Shown here piece after piece: positions 53,098 through 63,164 of a stretch of DNA of 64,000 bases; within the stretch, counting starts at the first letter, position 1, and every line of letters starts with the position of its first letter. Source of the DNA: Nitratidesulfovibrio sp. SRB-5 (lineage in GTDB: Bacteria; Desulfobacterota; Desulfovibrionia; Desulfovibrionales; Desulfovibrionaceae); NCBI RefSeq assembly GCF_019931275.1, contig NZ_JAIOTY010000001.1, forward strand, positions 372,001-436,000. Reading direction: 5' to 3'. The notes under the pieces were generated by a model, which saw only the letters and a program-made list of their open reading frames with translations, searched no databases and was not told the origin of the DNA. Position numbers and translations under genes: made by a program.

Positions 53098-54692
53098 GCG
53101 GGGCCGTGCATCCGGAGATTGCGGACTTCCGGCCCGGCAGGCGGCCCGTTGGGCCGGTTCTGGAGGTTCTGCCGGATGGGGCGCGGGACGTGGCGCAAAG
53201 CGTGGCGCCGGACGGGATGCCGGGCGGACATGTCACCCCCTTGTGCGAGGCATATCTTTCTGCCGCGCCTGCCGCCGAGCGCCCGGGCGCATCCAACCTC
53301 CCCGTCGCCCCCGAATCACCCGCCCCTTGCGGCCCCACCGAAAGGGCGCTGGAAGCCGAGGCCCACGGACGCATGCTGCGCGCCCGCGCCGCGCTGGTGC
53401 TGGACCATCCCTTTTTCGGCTCGCTGGCCCTGCGGCTGCACCTGAAGGCGGACCCCGCCTGCGACGGCCTGTGGACCGACGGCGTGAGCCTGGGCTTCAA
53501 CCCGCGCCGGGTGGCCGCCCTGCCGGACGCCATGGTCACGGCCATGCAGGCGCACGAGGTGCTGCACGTGGTCTGCGGCCACCACGTGCGCCGTGACGGG
53601 CGCGACGAAGGCCTGTGGAACCGCGCCTGCGACTACGCGGTGAACGGCATACTGCTGGATGCGGGCTTCACCCTGCCCGCCGGATTTCTGGACGCGCCGG
53701 AACATCGGGGCCGCACGGCGGAGGACATCTACGCCGTGCTTTCGCGCATGCAGGAAGAAGAGAAGGGCGGCGGCACCGGCGACAAGGCCCAGGGCGAGGC
53801 AGAGGCCAGCGGTGCGCGTTCCGGCGCCTCCGGCGACCAGCCGGAAGAAGCCCCGGCCACGCAGCGCCGCAGCGACCCGGAACAGGCGCCGCCGGAACTG
53901 CCGGAAGGGGACGATGCGGACGGGCGCGGCGGTGACCGCACGGGCGAGGGCGAAGGCCGCGACAACGTGGAAACGTCCTTTTCCGGCGAGGTGCGCGATC
54001 ATCCCGCGTTGCAGGGTGACGCGTCAGACGCGGCCCGTCGCCGGGCCGAACGCGACCTGCGCATCGACCTGGGGCAGGCGGTGCAGGGGGCGCGCTTCAT
54101 GGGCGACCTGCCCGCCGGGCTGGAACGGCTGGCCGGGCAGGCCCTGCACCCGCCGCTGGACTGGCGCACCCTGCTGCGCCGGTTCATCCGCCAGTGCACG
54201 GCCAACGACTATTCGTGGACGCCGCCCAACCGGCGCTACGTGCACATGGGGCTGCACCTGCCGTCATTGCGCTCGCAGGATCTGCCGGAACTGGTGCTGG
54301 TCATCGACAGCTCCGGCTCGGTGGACGACGCCGCGCTGGCCCGCTTCTGCGGCGAGGTGTCCGCCATATTGCAGGATTTCGACACCCGGCTCACGGTTAT
54401 CTACTGCGACTGCGCCGTGCAGGAAGTGCTGCACCTGACGCGCTGGGATCTGCCCCTGCGCCTGACCCCGCGCGGCGGGGGCGGCACGGACTACCGCCCG
54501 GCCTTCGCCCGCGTGGATGCCGACGGCCTGCATCCGGCCTGCTTGATCTGCCTGACCGACCTTGAATGCAACCGTTTTCCCGCGCCGCCGCCGTACCCGG
54601 TGCTGTGGGCGTCCACCCGGCCCGTGGGGGCAGACGGTGGCGACGACGCCCCGCCCTTCGGCGAGGTGCTGACCCTGCACGAAGGAGCCTGA
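53094..54692 (+). CDS. DUF2201-type protein: metallopeptidase-like domain plus VWA-like domain
   Basis: Up to 532 residues. After a variable N-terminus, a domain with the zinc-peptidase-like motif HEVLHVVCGHH (near residue 160) is followed by WNRACDYAVNGILLDAGF, as in the DUF2201 N-terminal putative metallopeptidase domain. A long charged low-complexity linker (about 235-305) leads to a VWA-like C-terminal domain with LVIDSSGSVDD and GGGGTDYRP, which are MIDAS-type sites. Partnership with the upstream MoxR ATPase is expected. The start is uncertain: GTG 53094 overlaps the MoxR stop, but ATG 53217 is also possible. Confidence 0.82.
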   Translation: MSGAVHPEIADFRPGRRPVGPVLEVLPDGARDVAQSVAPDGMPGGHVTPLCEAYLSAAPAAERPGASNLPVAPESPAPCGPTERALEAEAHGRMLRARAALVLDHPFFGSLALRLHLKADPACDGLWTDGVSLGFNPRRVAALPDAMVTAMQAHEVLHVVCGHHVRRDGRDEGLWNRACDYAVNGILLDAGFTLPAGFLDAPEHRGRTAEDIYAVLSRMQEEEKGGGTGDKAQGEAEASGARSGASGDQPEEAPATQRRSDPEQAPPELPEGDDADGRGGDRTGEGEGRDNVETSFSGEVRDHPALQGDASDAARRRAERDLRIDLGQAVQGARFMGDLPAGLERLAGQALHPPLDWRTLLRRFIRQCTANDYSWTPPNRRYVHMGLHLPSLRSQDLPELVLVIDSSGSVDDAALARFCGEVSAILQDFDTRLTVIYCDCAVQEVLHLTRWDLPLRLTPRGGGGTDYRPAFARVDADGLHPACLICLTDLECNRFPAPPPYPVLWASTRPVGADGGDDAPPFGEVLTLHEGA

Positions 54693-54694
54693 CC

Positions 54695-55153
54695 ATGCGC
54701 ATCGAATGGCGCATCGACAAGCAGCGCGGCAACCTGCGCCCCGTGCTGCGTTACACCGTGTCCCTTGAACCGCACGAAAAGGCGCTGGGCGTGCCCCCGG
54801 TGCGGGTGCAGTCCACCATCCCCGAACCGCCCGATTCGTGGCGGCCCCACTGCTACCCCGGCGAAAGCGAACGCGCGGGCGAGGCCCCCAGGGGCGTCTA
54901 CGTGCTGGATGCCCCCTCGCACGCGGGGCGCGAGGCGGAAACCACGCTGCGCCTGCCGTGGCGCGAGGACAACGAGTACCCCGAGGTGGAGGCGTCGTTC
55001 GCGCTGCTGCGCGACGCCTGCGAGGCGCAACTGACCAGCGCCCACGCCAGCGAGCCCATGAACCTGCGCGGCGAACTGCGCGCCACGGAATCCATGCGCC
55101 GCCACGTGGCCCCGGCGGTGGTGGCCGAGCGGTTGTTGCGGCTGGCCAGGTAG
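54695..55153 (+). CDS. Hypothetical protein of the MoxR/DUF2201 operon
   Basis: A 152-residue protein I do not recognise. It starts MRIEWRIDKQRGNLRPVLRY, is rich in Arg and Glu and has no signal peptide, membrane helix or Cys cluster. It begins two bases after the DUF2201 gene stop with AAGGAG eight bases upstream, so it is the third gene of this operon and probably a partner of the ATPase/VWA pair. It ends 51 bases from the convergent kdp regulator. Confidence 0.75.
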   Translation: MRIEWRIDKQRGNLRPVLRYTVSLEPHEKALGVPPVRVQSTIPEPPDSWRPHCYPGESERAGEAPRGVYVLDAPSHAGREAETTLRLPWREDNEYPEVEASFALLRDACEAQLTSAHASEPMNLRGELRATESMRRHVAPAVVAERLLRLAR

Positions 55154-55204
55154 CCACGTTGTCTTTTCGCCCGTTGGCGGGCATGCGCCGGGTGCGGAAG
55201 CCGA

Positions 55205-56764
55205 CTACTCCAGCCCCAGTTCCTTGCGCTTGCGCCACAGGGTCACGGTGGTGATGCCCAGGATGGCGGCGGCGCGCTCCATGTTGCGTTCCGTGGCCAG
55301 CACCCGGCGGATGTGCGCCTCTTCCAGTTCGCGCAGGGTGGGCAGGCGCGCGTCGTCCCCGTCGTCGCGTTGCGACAGGCCGCCCGCGCCCAGCGGGGGC
55401 AGCCCGGCGGCGGCGCGCACCGCGTCGGGCAGGTCGGCCAGCCCCGGCTGCCGCCCGGCGGCCAGCAGGGCCATGCGCTCCATGGCGTTGCGCAATTCGC
55501 GCACGTTGCCCGGCCAGCGGTGGGCCAGCAGGGCATGCAGCACCGCTGGCGGCAGGGGGGCAAGGCCCTCGCCCGATGCAACGGCGTCGTGCGCCCCTTC
55601 CGATCCCGTATCCACCCCCAGCCGCACCGACGCCGTGCGGAACAGCCGGGCCGCCAGCGGCGCGATGTCGTCGGGCCGGTCGCGCAGGGGCGGCACCACG
55701 CACTCGAACACGTTCAGCCGGTAGTACAGGTCTTCACGGAACGCGCCTTCGCGGCACAGCCGGGCAAGGTCGCGGTTGGTGGCGGCGATGATGCGCACGT
55801 CCAGCCGCAGGGGGCGGGTGCCGCCCACCCGTTCGATGACCCGGTCCTCCAGAAAGCGCAGCAGTTTGGCCTGCGACGCGGGCGACAGCTCGCCCACCTC
55901 GTCCAGGAACAGCGTGCCGCCCTCGGCCAGTTCGAACTTGCCCGCGTGGTCGCGCACCGCGCCGGTGAACGCCCCGCGCACGTGGCCGAACACCTCCGAT
56001 TCGAACAACGATTCCGCCAGCGCGGTGCAGGTCACCTCCACGAAGGGGCGGCCCGCCCGCGCAGAGCGGGCATGGATGGCCCGCGCCAGCGCGGTCTTGC
56101 CGGTGCCCGTCTCTCCGGTCAGCAGCACCGTGGCCTCGCTGGGGGCAATGCGTTCCACCAGCGTCTGCAAGGCCAGCGTGGCCGGGGCGGTAAGCCCAGC
56201 GAACCAGTCACCGCCCGCGCCTGCGGCATCCGATGCGCCCGCCGCCCGCAACCGGGCGTTTTCGCGGCGCAAGGCCACCACCGTGGCCACCTTGCCCACC
56301 AGATGCTCCAGCTGTTCCACGGAAAAGGGCTTGGGCAGGTAGTCGAAGGCCCCGGCCTTGATGGCGGCCACGGCGTTCTCGAACGAGGCGAAGGCGGTCA
56401 TGACCACGCACAGCGCGTCCGGGAGCAGCGCGCGGACTTCACGCACCAGGTCGATGCCCGATGCCCCTTCCATGCGCACGTCGGTCAGCACGAGGTCGGC
56501 GGGGTGTCCGGCCAGCAGGGCCAGCGCCTCTTCCGCGCTGGCCGCCGTGCGCACCGGGCATCCGGCGGCGGACAGGGCCAGGCGCAGGGTGGTCAGGATG
56601 CCGGAGTCGTCGTCCACCACCAGCACGTCCAGCGGGGTGCGGGCGTGCTCGTTGCCGGGGGCCGGGGCGGCGGCTGGGGCGGCTTGTGGTTGCGGTGCGG
56701 AGGGCATGGCGTCCTTCATGGGGCTTGGGAGGATTGCGGATGTGGCGGGCCTTTCCGGCATCAT
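55205..56764 (-). CDS. Sigma-54-dependent response regulator of the kdp cluster
   Basis: A 519-residue NtrC-family activator: receiver (about 30-145; VVDDDSGILT, TDVRMEGASG, LPKPFS), AAA+ domain (about 180-415; GETGTGKTALARAIH, GAFTGA, GGTLFLDEVGELSP) and Fis-type HTH ending in AAAILGITTVTLWRKRKELGLE. In most bacteria kdp is controlled by the OmpR-type KdpE; here a sigma-54 activator takes that place, as in D. vulgaris. The ATG overlaps the kinase stop by four bases. An Ala/Pro-rich segment of about 25 residues precedes the receiver. Confidence 0.92.
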   Translation of the reverse strand: MMPERPATSAILPSPMKDAMPSAPQPQAAPAAAPAPGNEHARTPLDVLVVDDDSGILTTLRLALSAAGCPVRTAASAEEALALLAGHPADLVLTDVRMEGASGIDLVREVRALLPDALCVVMTAFASFENAVAAIKAGAFDYLPKPFSVEQLEHLVGKVATVVALRRENARLRAAGASDAAGAGGDWFAGLTAPATLALQTLVERIAPSEATVLLTGETGTGKTALARAIHARSARAGRPFVEVTCTALAESLFESEVFGHVRGAFTGAVRDHAGKFELAEGGTLFLDEVGELSPASQAKLLRFLEDRVIERVGGTRPLRLDVRIIAATNRDLARLCREGAFREDLYYRLNVFECVVPPLRDRPDDIAPLAARLFRTASVRLGVDTGSEGAHDAVASGEGLAPLPPAVLHALLAHRWPGNVRELRNAMERMALLAAGRQPGLADLPDAVRAAAGLPPLGAGGLSQRDDGDDARLPTLRELEEAHIRRVLATERNMERAAAILGITTVTLWRKRKELGLE

Positions 56765-59046
56765 CCGATGTCCGGGGCGGAACGGTTCGCCGTTGTGGTG
56801 TCATCGGCCATGTCAGTGCTCGTGTCCATGCCCGATTCGTCCTCCTGGCCGTTGCGGGGCGGTAGCGGCAGGGTCACGGTGAAGCGCGAGCCGCGTTCCT
56901 CGCGCCGTTCATAGGCAATGTGCCCGCCGTGGGCATCCACGATGGAGCGGGTGATGGCAAGGCCCAGGCCATACAGGCCGCCGCGCGCGCCCGCCGCCGG
57001 GCCGTGGGCGAAGGGCTGGAACAGGCGCGCCTGCACGGCTTCCGGCAGGCCCGCGCCTTCGTCCTCCACCTCGATGACCGCGCGGCCCTGATGCTCGGTC
57101 ACCCGCACCCGCACCTCGCCATCCGTGGGGCTGGCGCGCAGGGCGTTGGCCACCAGGTTGGAGACCACCCAGGCGAAGCGTTCCGCGTCCAGACGCACTT
57201 TCACGGGGGCCTCGCGGGCATCCACGGCCAGGCGCACCCCGGTTTCGCGGGCCAGCAGCACGAAGGGCGTCAGCCAGCGGTCCAGCAGGGCGGGCAGGTC
57301 CGCCTCGTCCCGCGTCAGGTGCAGGGCGGAAGGGGTCATGCGGGCAATGTCCATGAATTGCTGGGCAAGGGTGCGCAGGCGGGCGGCGTCCTCGTGCACG
57401 GTTTCCACCAGCAGTCGGCCCTCGGCGTCCAGAGTGTCCTTGCGCCGGTCCAGCAGGTCCGCCGCAAGGCACAGCGACTGCATGGGGGTCTTCAGTTCGT
57501 GCGACACCCAGTCCATCATTTCCGAGCGCAGCCCCTCGCGCCGCCGGGCCTCGGTGACGTCGCCCAGCAGGAAGACCTGCCCGACTATGGATGTGGGGGG
57601 AGTGGGGGAAGCGGGATATGCGGGAGGCATGGGGGAATGGAACGGCACGGAGGACGCGGACGGGAAGGATGAGCGCGGTGTCTGGCTGGTGCTTCCTGCC
57701 TCCGCCAGCCCGTGGGCGTCGCCGCCGACCTCCGAGAGCCCATGTGCGCCACCGCCGACCTCCGACAGCCCGTGGGCGTCACCGCCGACCTCCGAGAGCC
57801 CGTGGGCGTCGCCGCCCACGAGATCCCGCCGCCGGGCCACGAACACCCGCTCCTCGCCGCCTTCGGTCAGGGGCACGTCGCGCTTGCCGTGCAGGCTGGC
57901 GTCCAGCGCCCCGCGCAGGGCCAGGTAGTTGGGCGCGGCGGTGGAAAGGTCGGCCCAGGGCATGCCCAGCACCTGTTCGCGCGCAAGCCCCAGCAGCGGC
58001 AGCATCCGTTCGCTGACGTGGGCCACCGTGCCCGCGCCGTCCAGCACCAGGATGGCGTCGTCCGCCGATTCCAGAATGACCTCCAGCTTGCGCTTTTCCG
58101 CCGTCAGACTGCCCACGTTCAGGGCGTCCAGTTCGCTCAGGCGTCCCCACAGCCGCACCAGTTCGTCGAACAGCACGCGCACCTCCAGCGTCTGGGGCGG
58201 GGGCAGGTGCAGCGGCGCGCCCAGCCGGGGGCGCTCCTTGAAAACTTCCGCCGCCCGGCGCAACGGGTGCGAGACGCGGGCCGCGATACTGTCGGCCAGC
58301 AGCACCGCCCATAGCGTGCCCGCCAGAAACAGCGCCGCCGCGCCCATCACGGTGGCGTCGCGCAGCAGGGTGTTGCGGTCCAGCCGCCGGAACATGCCGC
58401 GCTCGTTCACTTCCACCAGCGCGGCAAGGGTGGCGCGCAGCCCCGCGTGGGCCGCATCCACCGCGACGGGGGCATCGGGGGCGGGGGAAGGGGGTGCCCC
58501 TGTGGCCACCCGGCGGAACTCGACCCAGGCGGCGCGGATGTCCGCCAGGGCCTGCGGTTCATCCGGTTCGGTGATGTTGCGTTCCGCCCGGTCCAGCGCG
58601 GCCTCGAAGGCGGCGGCCCAGCCCGCGCCGTCCCGTTCCGGGTACTGGTCGGCAAAGCGCAGGCCGTTCATGGCCGTTTCCATCTCGCGCACCCAGGCGA
58701 TGGAATCGTAGTTCATGCGCACCAGCAGGTTGGGCATGCGCCCGGCGGCAAACACCGCGCCCACCAGCACGATGCCCAGCACCCCGAACAGCCCCACCAG
58801 CCGCAGGAAGTCGCGCCGGATGCGCTTTTGCAGGGTGGGCAGCGTAGTGGCGCGTGGCCCGGCGTGGGCGGCGGATTCCGGCCCGTAGGGCGTGCGGGGG
58901 CCGTGCGGCCCCTGCCGTGAGTCGGGGGTGTTCCTGCCGGAATGGCCCCCGCCGGAAGCATCAGGACCGGAAGCATTCGGGCCAGACGCATCCGCAGACG
59001 CACCCGCGGGCCCATCCGTGAAGGACGCATACGGGCTGGCGCTCAT
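56761..59046 (-). CDS. Membrane sensor histidine kinase of the kdp cluster
   Basis: A 761-residue kinase. A low-complexity N-terminus (Ala-Ser-Gly-Pro repeats) precedes TM1 (about 80-100), a periplasmic domain of about 150 residues, TM2 (about 245-265), HAMP-like, PAS (about 340-500), HisKA with His516 (WVSHELKTPMQSL) and HATPase (DEGAGL, GLGLAITRSI). The PAS is interrupted by about 80 residues that include four 10-residue repeats (Gly-Gly-Asp-Ala-His-Gly-Leu-Ser-Glu-Val, roughly residues 410-448) plus a Ser/Pro-rich stretch. The start overlaps the KdpD-half stop by four bases. It supplies the kinase core that the adjacent KdpD fragment lacks. Confidence 0.9.
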   Translation of the reverse strand: MSASPYASFTDGPAGASADASGPNASGPDASGGGHSGRNTPDSRQGPHGPRTPYGPESAAHAGPRATTLPTLQKRIRRDFLRLVGLFGVLGIVLVGAVFAAGRMPNLLVRMNYDSIAWVREMETAMNGLRFADQYPERDGAGWAAAFEAALDRAERNITEPDEPQALADIRAAWVEFRRVATGAPPSPAPDAPVAVDAAHAGLRATLAALVEVNERGMFRRLDRNTLLRDATVMGAAALFLAGTLWAVLLADSIAARVSHPLRRAAEVFKERPRLGAPLHLPPPQTLEVRVLFDELVRLWGRLSELDALNVGSLTAEKRKLEVILESADDAILVLDGAGTVAHVSERMLPLLGLAREQVLGMPWADLSTAAPNYLALRGALDASLHGKRDVPLTEGGEERVFVARRRDLVGGDAHGLSEVGGDAHGLSEVGGGAHGLSEVGGDAHGLAEAGSTSQTPRSSFPSASSVPFHSPMPPAYPASPTPPTSIVGQVFLLGDVTEARRREGLRSEMMDWVSHELKTPMQSLCLAADLLDRRKDTLDAEGRLLVETVHEDAARLRTLAQQFMDIARMTPSALHLTRDEADLPALLDRWLTPFVLLARETGVRLAVDAREAPVKVRLDAERFAWVVSNLVANALRASPTDGEVRVRVTEHQGRAVIEVEDEGAGLPEAVQARLFQPFAHGPAAGARGGLYGLGLAITRSIVDAHGGHIAYERREERGSRFTVTLPLPPRNGQEDESGMDTSTDMADDTTTANRSAPDIG
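57701..57820 (-). repeat. 4 x 30-bp tandem repeat inside the kdp kinase PAS
   Basis: Four consecutive 30-bp units (57701-57730, 57731-57760, 57761-57790, 57791-57820) code for near-identical decapeptides. They fall between the PAS strands ending RVFVARRRDLV and beginning VGQVFLLGDVTE, which would otherwise be adjacent. Confidence 0.95.
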
Positions 59047-60170
59047 GGGGCCTCCCGGGGGGTGGTGTTGACGATGTGCACGTCCACCCCCACCGCCTCG
59101 TGCAGAAAGTCGAGAATGAACGAGCCGCGCAGCCGCTCGCGCAGGGGCGACAGGCGCGACTTGCCGAACACCGCGTGGCGCACGTTGCGCTCGCTGGCGA
59201 AGTTCACCAGCGCCTCGGGCACGTCGTGCCCTTCCAGTTGCACCACTTCCGCCCCCAGCAGGGCGGCCAGGCGCAGGTTGTTCTGCAGCACGCGCTGCAA
59301 CCCCGCGTCGATGCGCACCGGGGTTTCGCTGGGGCGGCGCACGTACACCACGTAGCACGGCGAGCCGAACTGGCTGGCCATGCGCATGCCCCGGCGGATC
59401 AGGGTTTCCGCGTCGGTGGGGTCGGAACTCAGGGCCACCATCACCGCCTCCACGGCGTCTCCGGCGGCCTCGCGCGACAACAGGCCCTGCTCGGTGATCT
59501 TGCGCACCTGGTCGCCCGATGCCTCGCGCAGGCACAGTTCGCGCAGCAGCGACAGGTTCTGGTAGGTGAAAAAGCCCATCAGCGCCCGCTCGGCCTGCTC
59601 CGGCCCGTAGATCTTGCCCAGGCGCAACCGCTCGCGCAGTTCCTCCTTGGTCACGTCCACGTTCACCACCTGATCGGCGCGGTGCAGCACCGCGTCGGGC
59701 AGCCGTTCGCGCACCGGGATGCCGGTCACCGTCTCCACCCGCTCGGCCACCGATTCCAGGTGCTGCACGTTGAGCGTGGTGATGACGTTGATGCCCGCCT
59801 CCATGATCTCCAGCACGTCGCGGTAACGCTTGGGGTTGGGCGACCCTGCGGCGTTGGTGTGGGCCAGTTCGTCCACCAGCGCCACCTGCGGGCGGCGGGC
59901 CAGCACGGCGGGCACGTCCACCTCGGGAAACAGGGCGTCGCCCACCCGGCACATGCGCGGGGGCACCACCTCCAGCCCGTCCATGAGGGCGGCGGTTTCC
60001 GGGCGGCGGTGGGGCTCCACGTAGCCGATGGCCACGTCGAACCCGGCCTGACGCAGCCGGTGCCCTTCCTGGAGCATGGCGTAGGTCTTGCCCACCCCCG
60101 CCGCGTAGCCAAGGTAGACCTTCAGCGAGCCCTGTCGCTTGCGGGCCAGCAGTTCCGCGAAACCTTCCAT
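59043..60170 (-). CDS. KdpD N-terminal sensor half (KdpD domain plus Usp domain), no kinase
   Basis: A 375-residue cytosolic protein equal to the N-terminal part of KdpD. It has the KdpD domain with Walker A GYAAGVGKTYAML (about 20-32), HTNAAGSPNPKRYRDVLE and the rest to about residue 225, then a universal-stress-protein-like domain (about 245-370; YVVYVRRPSE, HAVFGKSRLSPLRERL). The four-helix membrane part and kinase of full KdpD are missing; a separate kinase gene overlaps its stop by four bases. It probably senses K+ or nucleotide state and acts on that kinase. AGGAGG lies seven bases before the ATG. Confidence 0.93.
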   Translation of the reverse strand: MEGFAELLARKRQGSLKVYLGYAAGVGKTYAMLQEGHRLRQAGFDVAIGYVEPHRRPETAALMDGLEVVPPRMCRVGDALFPEVDVPAVLARRPQVALVDELAHTNAAGSPNPKRYRDVLEIMEAGINVITTLNVQHLESVAERVETVTGIPVRERLPDAVLHRADQVVNVDVTKEELRERLRLGKIYGPEQAERALMGFFTYQNLSLLRELCLREASGDQVRKITEQGLLSREAAGDAVEAVMVALSSDPTDAETLIRRGMRMASQFGSPCYVVYVRRPSETPVRIDAGLQRVLQNNLRLAALLGAEVVQLEGHDVPEALVNFASERNVRHAVFGKSRLSPLRERLRGSFILDFLHEAVGVDVHIVNTTPREAP

Positions 60171-60214
60171 GTTTCCTCCTGGTGCATGACGGCCTTTTGC
60201 CCACCGGCGGCGTC

Positions 60215-60277
60215 AGATGCGCCTTTTACTCCGGTCACGCACATTAGAGTGCGCTCGCCTTCGTAAAAGACGCATCT
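60215..60277 (-). promoter_or_regulatory. Long structured hairpin in the kdpC-kdpD gap
   Basis: On the minus-strand RNA a 15-bp stem (AGATGCGTCTTTTAC with GTAAAAGGCGCATCT, one G-U pair; arms 60277-60263 and 60229-60215) encloses a second 5-bp stem CGCAC / GTGCG (arms 60253-60249 and 60242-60238, loop TCTAAT). No U run follows, so it is not an ordinary terminator. It begins 110 bases after kdpC and ends 45 bases before the KdpD half. Confidence 0.7.
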
Positions 60278-60386
60278 TCCTTGCCGGTGAACAAAACTCC
60301 TGTCATGCACGGCGCGCGAGTGCCTGCGGGCAGTCGGTCCATGTGGGGAGCGACCGGACTGGCCAATAACACGGCCAAGACACGTC

Positions 60387-60995
60387 CTAGTTGCCTTCTG
60401 CCCGGCCACCCGCCAGCGCGTCCAGCGCCAGGTTCAGGCGCAGCACGTTGACGTGCGGTTCGCCGAACAGGCCCAGTTGCGGTCCTTCCACGTGCTCCTC
60501 CACCAGCAGGGCCACGGCCTTGATGGGCAGGCCGCGCGCGGCGGCCACGCGGGCCACCTGCATGGCGGCTCCCTGCGGGCTGACGTGCGGGTCCAGCCCG
60601 CTGGCCGAGGCGGTGACCATGTCCGGGGGCAGGGGGGCCTTCCAGTCCGGGTTTTCCGCGCGCAGGGCGGCGGCGCGGGCCTGCATGGCCTCTGCCAGCG
60701 CACGGCTGGTGGGACCAAGGTTGGACCCGCCGGACGCCGAGGCGTCGTAGCCGCCTTCTCCTGCGGCAGAAGGTCTGCCGTGGAAGTACCCGGCCCCGGT
60801 GAAATGCTGGCCGATCAGGGCGGACCCCGTTACCCGGCCGTCCGCCACCCCACTCTCGGGCATCACGGGCGAGCCGTTGGCCTTGTGGGGCAGCAGGGCC
60901 TGCGCCGCACCTGTCACCAGTACAGGGTACGCGCCGCACAGCAGGGCCGCAAGCAGCAGGGTGACCGCGAGGGATTGTCTGACAAGGGTGAGCAT
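60387..60995 (-). CDS. kdpC: K+-transporting ATPase subunit KdpC
   Basis: A 202-residue membrane-anchored subunit with one N-terminal helix (about 8-30) and a periplasmic domain with the KdpC signatures SALIGQHFTGAGYFHGRPS and SNLGPTSRAL, plus GLDPHVSPQGA. Length is near the usual 190. It stabilises the KdpFABC complex. It starts 21 bases after the kdpB stop. The 216-base gap downstream separates structural from regulatory genes. Confidence 0.96.
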   Translation of the reverse strand: MLTLVRQSLAVTLLLAALLCGAYPVLVTGAAQALLPHKANGSPVMPESGVADGRVTGSALIGQHFTGAGYFHGRPSAAGEGGYDASASGGSNLGPTSRALAEAMQARAAALRAENPDWKAPLPPDMVTASASGLDPHVSPQGAAMQVARVAAARGLPIKAVALLVEEHVEGPQLGLFGEPHVNVLRLNLALDALAGGRAEGN

Positions 60996-61016
60996 GACCT
61001 TCTCCTTTGCCTGCCG

Positions 61017-63140
<2,124 letters not shown>

Positions 63141-63164
63141 GGCGTTGGTACCTTCATCATCCAG

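Noticed and set aside
55169-55182. Terminator between the 152-residue hypothetical gene and the kdp regulator
   Set aside because: The stem is only 5 bp (GCCCG-TTGG-CGGGC) and no T run follows on either strand.
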